DNA of 52,756 nt, taken from positions 1 through 52,756 of the forward strand of contig NZ_PDKC01000021.1 in NCBI RefSeq assembly GCF_004116495.1, written 5' to 3'. Each line of letters starts with the position of its first letter. Position 1 is the stretch's first letter. The translations under genes and the position numbers were made by a program. This stretch comes from Arcobacter sp. CECT 8985 (lineage in GTDB: Bacteria > Campylobacterota > Campylobacteria > Campylobacterales > Arcobacteraceae). The notes beneath the pieces are model-generated. The model saw nothing but the letters and a program-made list of their open reading frames with translations, was not told where the DNA came from and did not search any database. Shown piece by piece: positions 8,237 to 16,597 of this stretch.

Positions 8237-10650
8237 TTTTTAGCCTTTTGTAATTTTTTTAAATGCTCTTTTGCTTTTTTATAATTAGATCTTTTATACC
8301 ATTTAATCGCTTTTTTATAGTCTTTTTTATATTCAGCTTTTCCATATTCATATACTAATCCTATGTTGTATGCTGCAACATCTTTATCTTCTGTATCATT
8401 TTTATTTGCATATGCATCTTGATAATATAAAATTGCTTTTTCAACATCTTTTGGTACTCCAAGACCTTTTTCATATAAAATACCTAATTCAATTTGTGAT
8501 GAAGCTTTTCCTTGTTTTGCAGAATATTCAAAATATTTAGCAGCTTTTTTATACATTTTTTTATTTTCATAATATTTAGCTAAATGGTATCCTGCATATT
8601 TTTCATATTTAGCAATAGGTTTAAAATATTGCACTGCTTTTTCCATGTCTTTTTTTACACCAAGACCTTTTTTATAAAAAACACCAAGAAGATTCATACA
8701 TTTTCTACTGTTATGTTTAACCCCTTCTTCTAAATATTTTTTTGCTTCTTTATAATCTAGTCTAATAATTGGATCATTATTGCCTTTTTCTTTATAGTAA
8801 AGCCATGCAAGATTATAATACATACCATAATTACCTAATTCTACTGCTTTTAAATAGTTCTCTTTTGCTTTTTGAAGATCAACTTTCACACCTTTACCAT
8901 AGTGATACATCCAACCAAGATTTGCATAATCATAAGAATCATGTCTTAATTTAATTAATTTTTTAACATATTTATATGCTTTTTTATAATCTACTTTTTC
9001 TTCACTACAAGAACCACAAAGATAAATATCTTTAAGTTTATCTATTGAATTAATATCATCTTGTTTTGCATAATATTCATATATCTTTATTGCTTTTTTT
9101 AAATCTTTTTTATATAGATATGATGGATATCTATAAAGTCTTATTAGTTGTTGACCTGCTTTATAATCTCCTTGTTTCATTAAAGATGATAAAATCTCAA
9201 CTGACTTATCATATTGTTGAAATTCTTTTCTAAGATAAATTTTTGCTAATTTTCTTTTACTATAAACATCTCCATAAGATGCTGCTTTTTCGTAGTATTC
9301 TATAGCTTTTTTAGGATCTCTATAAAGGTTTTTTTCACCCAATTTTCTTAAATCTAAGATATTAATTTCACTTTGATTTTTTTTAGAATTAAGTTGAGAA
9401 TTAAGTTCTTCAATTATTTTTTTATTATTTTTTCTTGAGTAATATCTTTTATTAAACTCTTCTAGTAGTGCTTTTTTTAATTCTATATTATCACTATTTA
9501 GTACATAATCTCGCCATTTTTTTATAATTTTGTACTCTTCTGGGTTAAAATTATAAGATGATACTCTTTTTGATGCAAGTTCAATAATAGCTTCTTTATT
9601 ATCATCTTTTGCAAGTTCATTATAAAGTTTACTTGATTTATCTTTTAAGCCTTTACTTTTATAAAAATTTGCAAGTATTAGTTTACCTTCTTGTGTTTTT
9701 GAAAGTGAGTTCTTTAGCTCTTCATAATCATCAATATAATCAAGTTTTTGTGAGTAGTACTGTAAAAGTTTTTTTGCTGCATCTTTGTTATTTAACTTAG
9801 CTGCTTTTTTAAGATATTTTAAACTTTTCTCTTTGTCTTTATTTATTTTTTGTCTATAATTTCCTCTTTTATATATGTCAGAAATATCATAGTATGCTTC
9901 TGCATTATCTTCTAATTTTATAATTTTATTGTATATATTTAATGCTTCTTTATATTTATATTTATTCTTTAAGAATTGAGCAATCTTAAGCATGTTTTTA
10001 ACATCTTTTGATTCAATAACATCTTGCATAAATTTATCTGCACTATTTTTATTTTCAGTTCTATATGATCTATAATAATCTCTTTTGAATTTATTAAACT
10101 TTATATTAAATGGTTTTTTATATCCAGTTTTTTCTAAAATTTTAAATAGTTTTTCTTTTTGAGAATTACTATATTTTTTATCATAGTAATTGTATAAGCT
10201 AATTACTTGTTCTTTTGATAATTTATTAAGAACTTTATTTAATATTTCATTTGATTTATCTTTATCATACTTATTTGCATAAAATTTAATTAGTTCAATT
10301 GCAGCTTGCGTATCATTTAGTTTATAAGCTTTTTTGTATAAAGCTAAAGCTTTTTTTTCACCATCAATAAACATATCTTTATTTTCATAATATGCATTTG
10401 CAACTTTTACAATTTGTTTTGGCTCATCACTTTTTAATATAGTATCATACCATTTATTGAAAAGGTATAATCCTTCCTTTGTTTGTGGGAAGTTATAATA
10501 TTTTGCAAGGTCAGCCATTGCACCAATGTCTGCATTATTTGCGTTTTCAATAAGGTTTTTCTTTGAGTCTATACTTGCTGTACCTAAGTTTAGATTTGAG
10601 CAACCAGTAAAAAACAAAAATACAATTATAAGGGGAGTTATGAATTTCAT
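8233..10650 (-). CDS. Sel1-repeat (TPR-like) lipoprotein, 805 aa
   Basis: First gene of the minus-strand operon. The signal sequence ends in the lipobox FTGC (Cys about residue 17). Many Sel1/TPR repeats follow; the C-terminal third is most canonical (LGVFYKKGLGVKKDMEKAVQYF, LGILYEKGLGVPKDVEKAILYY). A Cys pair CGSC at residues 545-548 falls in the same kind of repeat as CKSC in the 772-residue paralogue, suggesting a conserved structural disulfide in the periplasm. The N-terminal block after the lipobox (NFPQTKEGLYLFNKWY) matches NFAQTKKGLTYYKKWY in the paralogue. AGGAAA 6 bases before the ATG supports the start. Function unknown; a scaffold for an envelope complex is inferred from the family. 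Confidence 0.8.
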   Translation of the reverse strand: MKFITPLIIVFLFFTGCSNLNLGTASIDSKKNLIENANNADIGAMADLAKYYNFPQTKEGLYLFNKWYDTILKSDEPKQIVKVANAYYENKDMFIDGEKKALALYKKAYKLNDTQAAIELIKFYANKYDKDKSNEILNKVLNKLSKEQVISLYNYYDKKYSNSQKEKLFKILEKTGYKKPFNIKFNKFKRDYYRSYRTENKNSADKFMQDVIESKDVKNMLKIAQFLKNKYKYKEALNIYNKIIKLEDNAEAYYDISDIYKRGNYRQKINKDKEKSLKYLKKAAKLNNKDAAKKLLQYYSQKLDYIDDYEELKNSLSKTQEGKLILANFYKSKGLKDKSSKLYNELAKDDNKEAIIELASKRVSSYNFNPEEYKIIKKWRDYVLNSDNIELKKALLEEFNKRYYSRKNNKKIIEELNSQLNSKKNQSEINILDLRKLGEKNLYRDPKKAIEYYEKAASYGDVYSKRKLAKIYLRKEFQQYDKSVEILSSLMKQGDYKAGQQLIRLYRYPSYLYKKDLKKAIKIYEYYAKQDDINSIDKLKDIYLCGSCSEEKVDYKKAYKYVKKLIKLRHDSYDYANLGWMYHYGKGVKVDLQKAKENYLKAVELGNYGMYYNLAWLYYKEKGNNDPIIRLDYKEAKKYLEEGVKHNSRKCMNLLGVFYKKGLGVKKDMEKAVQYFKPIAKYEKYAGYHLAKYYENKKMYKKAAKYFEYSAKQGKASSQIELGILYEKGLGVPKDVEKAILYYQDAYANKNDTEDKDVAAYNIGLVYEYGKAEYKKDYKKAIKWYKRSNYKKAKEHLKKLQKAKK

Positions 10651-10886
10651 ATATTTTTCCTATGTCTTTTTATTGTTAGAATCTATTGAAACACCAATTG
10701 CTTTTTAATTTTTTTATACTTAGTTCGAATAATAAGAAAATTAATCTTAAATCAAGATATAATTTATTATTTATTGATAAAAATTATTATTTTTTTATAG
10801 ACCAGTAGGAATTTGATAAAAAAAAATAGTTCATTAATAGTTAAGAGTTATTAATGTATTATCCTGTTCAAAGTAAAAGGATTTAA
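10651..10886. promoter_or_regulatory. Divergent intergenic region between Sel1 operon and membrane protein gene
   Basis: This very AT-rich 236-base region must carry both divergent promoters. On the plus strand, TATTAT at 10857-10862 lies 24 bases before the ATG at 10887 and is a plausible -10. On the minus strand, TATTAT (10734-10729) with TTGATT upstream at a short 15-base spacing, and TATAAA (10718-10713), are weak candidates. No operator palindrome was obvious. Confidence 0.35.
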
Positions 10887-11249
10887 ATGATTTTTATTGT
10901 TATCATTTTATTTGTTATTATAGCAATAACAGCGTTAAATTTCTATGATAACTCAAATATTACAAAACTTGAAAACTATATAAAAACTCAAAATTGTATA
11001 GAATCAAATTATTCAAGGGGATATTATAAAGCTATTTGTCCTAAAAAGATTTTAAAATTAGAAAATAGTTTTACAATTAATATACAAAAGAATAAAAAAG
11101 AGATTTTATATGATAATATACGCAGCATAAAACACAAAAATAATATTATATATATAAATAAAGAAAAATTTGAATTCAAAAAAGATGAGAATGCAAAAAG
11201 ATTTTACAAAATATTACAGGATAAGTTAAGCAATGACAGAAATAGTTGA
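10887..11249 (+). CDS. Small N-terminally membrane-anchored protein, unknown
   Basis: This 120-residue protein starts with one strongly hydrophobic helix (IFIVIILFVIIAITALNFY) and continues as a Lys-rich soluble domain with two Cys (in NCIES and AICPKK) and a beta-rich middle (NIIYINKEKFEFKKDENAKRFYKIL). It is probably anchored in the inner membrane; the side of the domain cannot be decided. AAAAGG lies 7 bases before the ATG. Its last 17 bases overlap the AAA+ ATPase gene, so the two form one transcription unit and may act together. No family recognised. Confidence 0.65.
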   Translation: MIFIVIILFVIIAITALNFYDNSNITKLENYIKTQNCIESNYSRGYYKAICPKKILKLENSFTINIQKNKKEILYDNIRSIKHKNNIIYINKEKFEFKKDENAKRFYKILQDKLSNDRNS

Positions 11250-12969
11250 TTTTTTAAAAGCAAAAGATGTAAGTAAAGTTCCTTTTTTTTCACAATTAAA
11301 ATGTACTTTAGAAGAAGCAAAAATTTTACAATTTTTAACAAAAGAGTATATAGTAGGAAGAGATTCTTTGGTTGTTGTTGATGTACTTAGTGAATTTTAT
11401 GATGTTAAAAGTTATGAACATTTATACAAAGTACAAGATATTAAGTCATTACTTGAATTAGGTTGGTTGGCTCACAATAGTTTTGAACATGTGAAAATAA
11501 GTGAAATATCAAGATTAGAGTTATTAAATTCAAGTATTTCTTTATCTACTTCTTTTTTAAAATTATTAGAAGATGGTTCATTAGATTTCGTTCTTCCAGA
11601 GATTAAAAAATATAGCGATCATTTGGAGTATTTACAAGATCAATTTTTTAAAATTGATTTGGCTAAACAGCTAAATATGGTAAAAAGAAATTTTGATGAA
11701 AATTCACCTAATAGAAATAGATTAAAATCAAAACTTTTAATGCTTGAAAATAGAATTAAAGAGAGAGTAAAAGTCACTGAACATGAAATAATGTTAGAAG
11801 ATTTTTTCAAAGAACACTCTTTAACTGAACAAGAACAGATGATATTTCTTGCTTTATTAAAAGAGGAATATTCAGGTGGAGATGGAACAATTAGAGATAT
11901 GAATTATTTAATTGAATTAATTTCTAGTGATGATTATGAAAAGATAAAATTTAGGAGTTTACTAGAAGAGAGTTCAAAACTAGTTTCTAAAAATCTAATA
12001 GATTATGATGAGGTTTTAAGTGGATTTGGTGGAATTAATAGAAACTTCTTTATTCCAGATGATATATTGTATAAAATATCTCATCCTACAAAGAAAAAGA
12101 AAAGAACTCCAAAATTAAAATTAAATTCAGTAATAAAAGAACAAGAGATGTTTGAACTTGTTTCTACTACTAAAAGTTTAGATGATGTAGTTTTAAATGA
12201 TAAAACAAGAGATACATTAAATGCATTATTAAAGCAAGTAGATAAAAATGTTTTAAATAAATTAAAACAGTGGGGAGTTAAGGAGAAAAAAAGAGGAATT
12301 GAAGCAAGAATTATTTTTTATGGTTTCGCAGGAACAGGAAAAACACTTACTGCGCTAGCTTTAGCCAAGTCTTTAAAAAGAGAAGTCCTTAGTTTTGACT
12401 GTAGTAAAATTTTATCTATGTATGTTGGAGAGAGTGAGAAAAATGTTAGAAATATTTTTGATACATATAAAGATTTAGTTCAAAGAACTAAAAGTGAACC
12501 AATTTTATTACTTAATGAAGCAGATCAATTTTTAAGTTCAAGAAGTACAGCTTCTAATAGTGGAAGTGAAAAGATGCATAATCAAATGCAAAATATATTT
12601 TTAGAACAAATAGAGAGATTTGATGGAATTTTGATTGCTACTACAAATCTTTTAGAATCAATAGATACTGCTTTTTCAAGAAGATTCAATTATAAAATTG
12701 AGTTTAATAAACCAAATATAAAACAAAGAAGAGAACTTTGGAAAAAACTTCTTCCTTCAGCACTTCCTTTAAGTGAAGATTTTGACTTAGAAGAGTTATT
12801 AACTTATGAATTAACTGGTGGACAAATTGAATTGATAATTAAAAATACAGCATATAAAGTTGCACTTGATGATGAACCTACTTTTACAGTTAATTCATTT
12901 AAAGATCAAATCGAAAAAGAGTTAAAAGGTAATTTTGACAGTGAAAATAAGATGGGATTTATGAGTTAA
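11233..12969 (+). CDS. AAA+ ATPase with N-terminal helical domain
   Basis: A 578-residue protein with a C-terminal AAA+ module. Walker A is GFAGTGKT at residues 364-371; the Walker B region is ILLLNEAD at 424-431, where the usual Asp before Glu is Asn. A sensor stretch ILIATTN and an arginine-finger segment AFSRRFNYKIEF follow, then a small helical lid. The first ~300 residues are helical, include a likely coiled coil (KRNFDENSPNRNRLKSKLLML) and match no domain I know; they probably recognise substrate. The module resembles chaperone- or protease-like classic AAA domains, but no protease motif is present. It overlaps the preceding membrane protein gene by 17 bases. Cellular role not predicted. 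Confidence 0.85.
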   Translation: MTEIVDFLKAKDVSKVPFFSQLKCTLEEAKILQFLTKEYIVGRDSLVVVDVLSEFYDVKSYEHLYKVQDIKSLLELGWLAHNSFEHVKISEISRLELLNSSISLSTSFLKLLEDGSLDFVLPEIKKYSDHLEYLQDQFFKIDLAKQLNMVKRNFDENSPNRNRLKSKLLMLENRIKERVKVTEHEIMLEDFFKEHSLTEQEQMIFLALLKEEYSGGDGTIRDMNYLIELISSDDYEKIKFRSLLEESSKLVSKNLIDYDEVLSGFGGINRNFFIPDDILYKISHPTKKKKRTPKLKLNSVIKEQEMFELVSTTKSLDDVVLNDKTRDTLNALLKQVDKNVLNKLKQWGVKEKKRGIEARIIFYGFAGTGKTLTALALAKSLKREVLSFDCSKILSMYVGESEKNVRNIFDTYKDLVQRTKSEPILLLNEADQFLSSRSTASNSGSEKMHNQMQNIFLEQIERFDGILIATTNLLESIDTAFSRRFNYKIEFNKPNIKQRRELWKKLLPSALPLSEDFDLEELLTYELTGGQIELIIKNTAYKVALDDEPTFTVNSFKDQIEKELKGNFDSENKMGFMS

Positions 12970-13045
12970 AAGAAAAGTTTTAAATAAATTATAATAAAAT
13001 ATTATAAACTTTTATAACTAATACTTATATTATGTAAAATATATT

Positions 13046-13086
13046 AAAAAAATGGCTACTTAATAATAAAAGTGGTCATTTTTTTT
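13046..13086 (+). terminator. Intrinsic terminator after the AAA+ ATPase gene
   Basis: Bases 13051-13060 pair with 13071-13080 (10 bp, two G-U pairs) around a 10-base loop. The stem is flanked by an A-run on the left and six T on the right (13081-13086), a classic rho-independent structure. It sits 77 bases after the ATPase stop codon. Confidence 0.75.
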
Positions 13087-13193
13087 ATATGAAATTTAGT
13101 AAAAAAAGATGTAAATATTTTTTGCTAAATAGGATAAAAAAAGTCTTATTTAAGTAATTGTTAAATAAAATACGATTTAAAATTATTATAAAC

Positions 13194-13216
13194 AAACCCA
13201 TCAAAAAGGGTTTTTT
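13194..13216 (+). terminator. Second compact terminator-like hairpin
   Basis: AAACCC (13194-13199) pairs with GGGTTT (13208-13213) around an 8-base loop and runs into further T residues. It has the look of a plus-strand intrinsic terminator but has no protein gene directly upstream. It is either a back-up terminator or the end of a short noncoding RNA. Confidence 0.55.
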
Positions 13217-13266
13217 GCTTTAATTAACTAAGGCTTTAATTCTCAAGGCTATTTTTAGAAATTATT

Positions 13267-13293
13267 TTGGAATAGTTCTTGCATAAATATAAT
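13267..13293 (+). promoter_or_regulatory. Candidate nuo operon promoter (TATAAT overlapped by a sigma-54-like motif)
   Basis: A perfect TATAAT occupies 13288-13293. Overlapping its upstream side is TTGGAATAGTTCTTGCAT (13267-13284), with GG at 13269-13270 and GC at 13281-13282 separated by exactly 10 bases, the spacing of -24/-12 sigma-54 promoters. The leader to nuoA would be about 85-95 bases. A sigma-70 promoter is the simpler reading; another -10-like AGATAAT lies nearer the gene. Confidence 0.4.
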
Positions 13294-13388
13294 AAACTAT
13301 GTAAATATGGTGTAAGTATAGCTTTAGTAGATATTAGATAATATTTAATGAAAGTTTAAGCAAAATATTTTGAAATTAAGGATACATA

Positions 13389-13778
13389 ATGACACATATG
13401 GATTTTTCTCATCCGTATTTTGGTGTATTTGTTATGTTTGTTTTGACCTTTGTCGCTTTTATTTTGACAGTAGCTTTAGCAAGGTTTATTAGTCGAAAAA
13501 TTGCTAGATTAAATACAGAGAAATTAAAAGTATCTTTGTACGAATGTGGACCAGAAGCTACAAAACAACCAAATACTATATCAGTGCAGTTTTATTTGAT
13601 GGCATTACTTTTTATTTTATTTGATATTGAAATAATTTTTATGTTTCCATGGGCTGTTGATTTTATTATACTTGGATGGTTCGGTTTTATTGAAATGATT
13701 CTATTTATCGTTCTTTTAACAATCGGATTTATATATGCTTGGAAAAAAGGAGCACTTGAATGGCACAGCATAAAGTAG
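13389..13778 (+). CDS. nuoA: NADH-quinone oxidoreductase-type subunit A
   Basis: Small membrane subunit of respiratory complex I, 129 residues with three transmembrane helices. It has the family loop [17 protein letters not shown] between helices 1 and 2, and the acidic segment [15 protein letters not shown] in helix 2. In the complex it borders the quinone chamber together with NuoH and NuoJ. The ATG follows AAGGAT. It opens a 14-gene operon and its 3' end overlaps nuoB by 19 bases, an unusually long overlap that suggests coupled translation. Confidence 0.95.
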   Translation: MTHMDFSHPYFGVFVMFVLTFVAFILTVALARFISRKIARLNTEKLKVSLYECGPEATKQPNTISVQFYLMALLFILFDIEIIFMFPWAVDFIILGWFGFIEMILFIVLLTIGFIYAWKKGALEWHSIK

Positions 13779-14269
13779 ATTATTTCTCAAACGGTGGTGC
13801 ACCAATTGCTTTAACAACTGTAGATAAACTAGTAAATTGGGGACGAAGTAACTCTTTGTGGCCTTTAACTTATGGTTTAGCCTGTTGCGCCATTGAGATG
13901 ATGGCAGCAGGAGCATCAAGATATGACTTTGATAGATTCGGAACAATTTTCAGAGCAAGTCCAAGACAAGCTGATGTTCTTATTATTGCAGGAACTCTAA
14001 CAAAAAAACACGCAGAATTTATGAGAAGACTATATGATCAAATGCCTGATCCTAAATGGGTAATCTCAATGGGTTCATGTGCAAATACAGGTGGAATGTT
14101 TAATACTTATGCAACTGTACAAGGTGCAGATAGAGTTATTCCAGTTGATATTTATCTTCCAGGTTGTGCACCAAGACCTGAAACACTTCAATACGCATTA
14201 ATGATGTTACAAAAGAAAATAAGAAAAGAATCTATTTTTAGATCAATAAAGAAAAAGAGATTAGTATGA
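13760..14269 (+). CDS. nuoB: Complex I subunit B (cluster N2)
   Basis: Peripheral-arm subunit holding the terminal [4Fe-4S] cluster N2 that passes electrons to quinone. The four ligands are present: adjacent Cys42-Cys43 ([10 protein letters not shown]), Cys107 (MGSCANTGG) and Cys136 (LPGCAPRPE). At 169 residues it is of normal length. It overlaps nuoA upstream by 19 bases and nuoC downstream through an ATGA junction. Confidence 0.97.
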   Translation: MAQHKVDYFSNGGAPIALTTVDKLVNWGRSNSLWPLTYGLACCAIEMMAAGASRYDFDRFGTIFRASPRQADVLIIAGTLTKKHAEFMRRLYDQMPDPKWVISMGSCANTGGMFNTYATVQGADRVIPVDIYLPGCAPRPETLQYALMMLQKKIRKESIFRSIKKKRLV

Positions 14270-15072
14270 GAGAATATGTAAATAAACAAGATGTACAGAA
14301 AAAATCATATTTTAGTGATAGATTTTATGTAACTCCTACAATTTCTAGAATTGATGTTAATCAAGATGAAATTTTTGCAAATGATGTAAAATATTTATCT
14401 TCTAAAGTTGATATTTTAGATAAATATATACAAAAAGAACATTTAGTACTATATATAAATCCAAATGATAATTTAAAAGTTATAGAAATATTAAAAAATG
14501 AATTAGAATATGACATGATGATTGATATTTCTGCAATTGATTATTTAGCATCAAAAGATGGCTTTGAGATATTTTATGAATTGTTATCAATGAGTAAAAA
14601 TAAAAGATTAAGACTAAAGTTTTTTATACAAGAGAAAGAATCAATTAATTCTGTTTATGGTCTATTTAAAATGGCTAACTGGGCAGAAAGAGAAATGTAT
14701 GATATGTATGGAGTAAAAATACTTAATCACCCAAATATGAAAAGAATTCTTATGCCTAATGATTGGCAAGGACATCCTTTAAGAAAAACATATCCATTAC
14801 AAGGTGATGAATTTGCAGCATGGTATGAAGTTGATAAAATTTTTGGCAAAGAAGCAAGAGATGTAATTGGGCCAGAAATAAGAGATGCTGCTGCAATTGA
14901 TAGATATGATACAACAAGATTTTCAAGACTTGGTCATGAAGTTGCTTTTGGTGATGAAGTTACAAAAGATAATGAACAAAAAACATCAAAACAGTACTTA
15001 GAAGATGATGGAGTTAAATTTATCAAAAAATTTAAAGAAGAAGACTCTGTTACTTTGAAAGAGAGAAAGTAG
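14266..15072 (+). CDS. nuoC: Complex I subunit C
   Basis: The 30-kDa-type peripheral subunit, here separate from NuoD rather than fused as in E. coli. The conserved core [26 protein letters not shown] and the following [13 protein letters not shown] are clear at about residues 140-185. The first ~50 residues and the Lys/Glu-rich last ~30 residues are extensions typical of Campylobacterota forms. It starts inside the nuoB stop codon (ATGA) and ends 3 bases before nuoD. Confidence 0.94.
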   Translation: MREYVNKQDVQKKSYFSDRFYVTPTISRIDVNQDEIFANDVKYLSSKVDILDKYIQKEHLVLYINPNDNLKVIEILKNELEYDMMIDISAIDYLASKDGFEIFYELLSMSKNKRLRLKFFIQEKESINSVYGLFKMANWAEREMYDMYGVKILNHPNMKRILMPNDWQGHPLRKTYPLQGDEFAAWYEVDKIFGKEARDVIGPEIRDAAAIDRYDTTRFSRLGHEVAFGDEVTKDNEQKTSKQYLEDDGVKFIKKFKEEDSVTLKERK

Positions 15073-15075
15073 ATT

Positions 15076-16308
15076 ATGCAAAGACAAACGCCAAATAGAT
15101 TAAAACCATTTTTTGAAAATATAAATTTTGAAAGAGATGATAATGCAATGGTGGTTAACTTTGGGCCACAACATCCTTCTGCTCATGGACAAATGCGACT
15201 TATATTAGAACTTAAAGGTGAAGAAGTTATAAAAGCAAGACCGGATATTGGATATCTTCATAGAGGTATGGAGAAAATGGCAGAAAATATGATCTATAAT
15301 GAATTTCTACCTACAACAGATAGAATGGATTATATTGCTGCAACTTCAAATAATTATGGATTTGCATTAGCAGTTGAAAAATTGTTAGATATTGAAGTTC
15401 CAAGACGAGCAGAAGTTATTAGAACAATGCTTTTAGAGCTAAATAGAATTGTTTCTCATCTATTTTGGTTAGCTACACATGCACTTGATGTTGGAGCAAT
15501 GAGTGTATTTTTATATACATTTAGAGAAAGAGAATTTGCACTTGATTTAATTGAAGATTATTGTGGCGCAAGACTAACTCACAGTACAATAAGAATCGGA
15601 GGTGTTCCTTTAGATTTACCAAAATCATGGTGTGATGATTTAGAAAAATATTTAAAAATTCTTGAAGTAGAAATAGAAAAATATGAAGGTTTATTGACAG
15701 AAAATAGAATTTGGAAGATGAGACTTGAAAATGTTGGTGTTATTTCACAGGATTTGGCAAAAACATGGGGAGTTACTGGAATCGCACTAAGAGCAACTGG
15801 TATTAAATGGGATCTTAGAAAAGAGATGCCTTATGGATTATATCCTGAGTTGGATTTTGATATTCCAATTGCACAAACGGGTGATGCATATGGAAGATAT
15901 AAGTGTTATTTACAAGAGATGAGAGAATCAATTAAAATGTTAAGACAGCTTACGTCTATGTATGAAGATAGTAAATGTGAATTAATGGCACATGCTCCTG
16001 AATATATATCTGCACCTAAAGAGCAAATTATGACACAAAATTACTCTTTAATGCAACATTTTGTTTTAGTTACACAAGGAATGAGACCACCAAAAGGTGA
16101 AGTTTATGTTGCAACTGAATCACCAAAAGGAGAATTAGGTTTTATGGTTGTAAGTGATGGAACTCCTTATGCATATAAACTTAAAGTAAGAGCTCCAAGT
16201 TTTTTCCATACAGGACTTTTAGAAGATTTACTTCCAGGGCATCAACTTGCCGATGTGGTTACTTTAGTTGGTAACTTAAATTTAGTATTTGGTGAAATAG
16301 ATAGATAA
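15076..16308 (+). CDS. nuoD: Complex I subunit D
   Basis: The 49-kDa-type subunit, related to hydrogenase large subunits, which forms the quinone pocket with NuoB. Family motifs are [17 protein letters not shown] (the quinone-binding loop with its His), [26 protein letters not shown] and the C-terminal [21 protein letters not shown]. Length, 410 residues, is normal for an unfused NuoD. The hydrogenase NiFe cysteines are absent, as expected. Confidence 0.97.
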   Translation: MQRQTPNRLKPFFENINFERDDNAMVVNFGPQHPSAHGQMRLILELKGEEVIKARPDIGYLHRGMEKMAENMIYNEFLPTTDRMDYIAATSNNYGFALAVEKLLDIEVPRRAEVIRTMLLELNRIVSHLFWLATHALDVGAMSVFLYTFREREFALDLIEDYCGARLTHSTIRIGGVPLDLPKSWCDDLEKYLKILEVEIEKYEGLLTENRIWKMRLENVGVISQDLAKTWGVTGIALRATGIKWDLRKEMPYGLYPELDFDIPIAQTGDAYGRYKCYLQEMRESIKMLRQLTSMYEDSKCELMAHAPEYISAPKEQIMTQNYSLMQHFVLVTQGMRPPKGEVYVATESPKGELGFMVVSDGTPYAYKLKVRAPSFFHTGLLEDLLPGHQLADVVTLVGNLNLVFGEIDR

Positions 16309-16332
16309 TAATTGTGACATGGAGGTAAAATA

Positions 16333-16590
16333 GTGAAAAGATATGACTTAAGACCCTTAAAAGATAACTTTTATGAACGAATGTTGCAGTTAATAAAAGA
16401 TGATATCAAAGATGGTGAAAATGCGATTTTTTTATTTGAAATAGGAGATTTTTCACCTATACAAAAAAGTGCAGACTTGATATATGAAAATGGCTATACT
16501 TTAATGAATTCTATTAAATTTAATGAAGTAGATTGGACAATAGTTGTAAAAAAAGTAGAACCTGAAAAAAAAGAAATTGAAGATGAATAG
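16333..16590 (+). CDS. Small NuoE-slot protein of Campylobacterota complex I
   Basis: This 85-residue protein occupies the nuoE position, but it lacks the four cysteines that bind the [2Fe-2S] cluster of true NuoE (it has no Cys at all). It starts with GTG at 16333 behind a strong GGAGG and ends in a Lys/Glu-rich tail. By position and size it matches the short protein at this locus in Helicobacter pylori (HP1264) and Campylobacter jejuni (Cj1575c), from memory. It probably helps dock the alternative electron-input module. Alternative electron donors such as flavodoxin have been proposed for these complexes. Confidence 0.8.
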   Translation: MKRYDLRPLKDNFYERMLQLIKDDIKDGENAIFLFEIGDFSPIQKSADLIYENGYTLMNSIKFNEVDWTIVVKKVEPEKKEIEDE

Positions 16591-16597
16591 GAAAAAA

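Larger units (their letters stand above)
12970..13388. other. 419-base noncoding gap before nuoA
   Basis: No plausible protein gene is present. From left to right I see an AT-rich stretch, a strong terminator hairpin (13046-13086), a weaker hairpin (13126-13152), a second compact terminator-like hairpin (13194-13216), and the nuo promoter area (from 13267), with a leader of about 90-100 bases before nuoA. The two terminators about 110 bases apart leave room for a small RNA. Confidence 0.6.

Noticed and set aside
12970-13388. tRNA or rRNA gene in the long gap before nuoA
   Set aside because: No cloverleaf arms, TTCGA-type T-loop or rRNA-like sequence could be found; the interval is AT-rich with simple hairpins only.
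16577-16597. TTG 16577 or ATG 16583 as start of the NuoF-slot protein
   Set aside because: Neither has a suitably spaced ribosome-binding site; ATG 16598 does.
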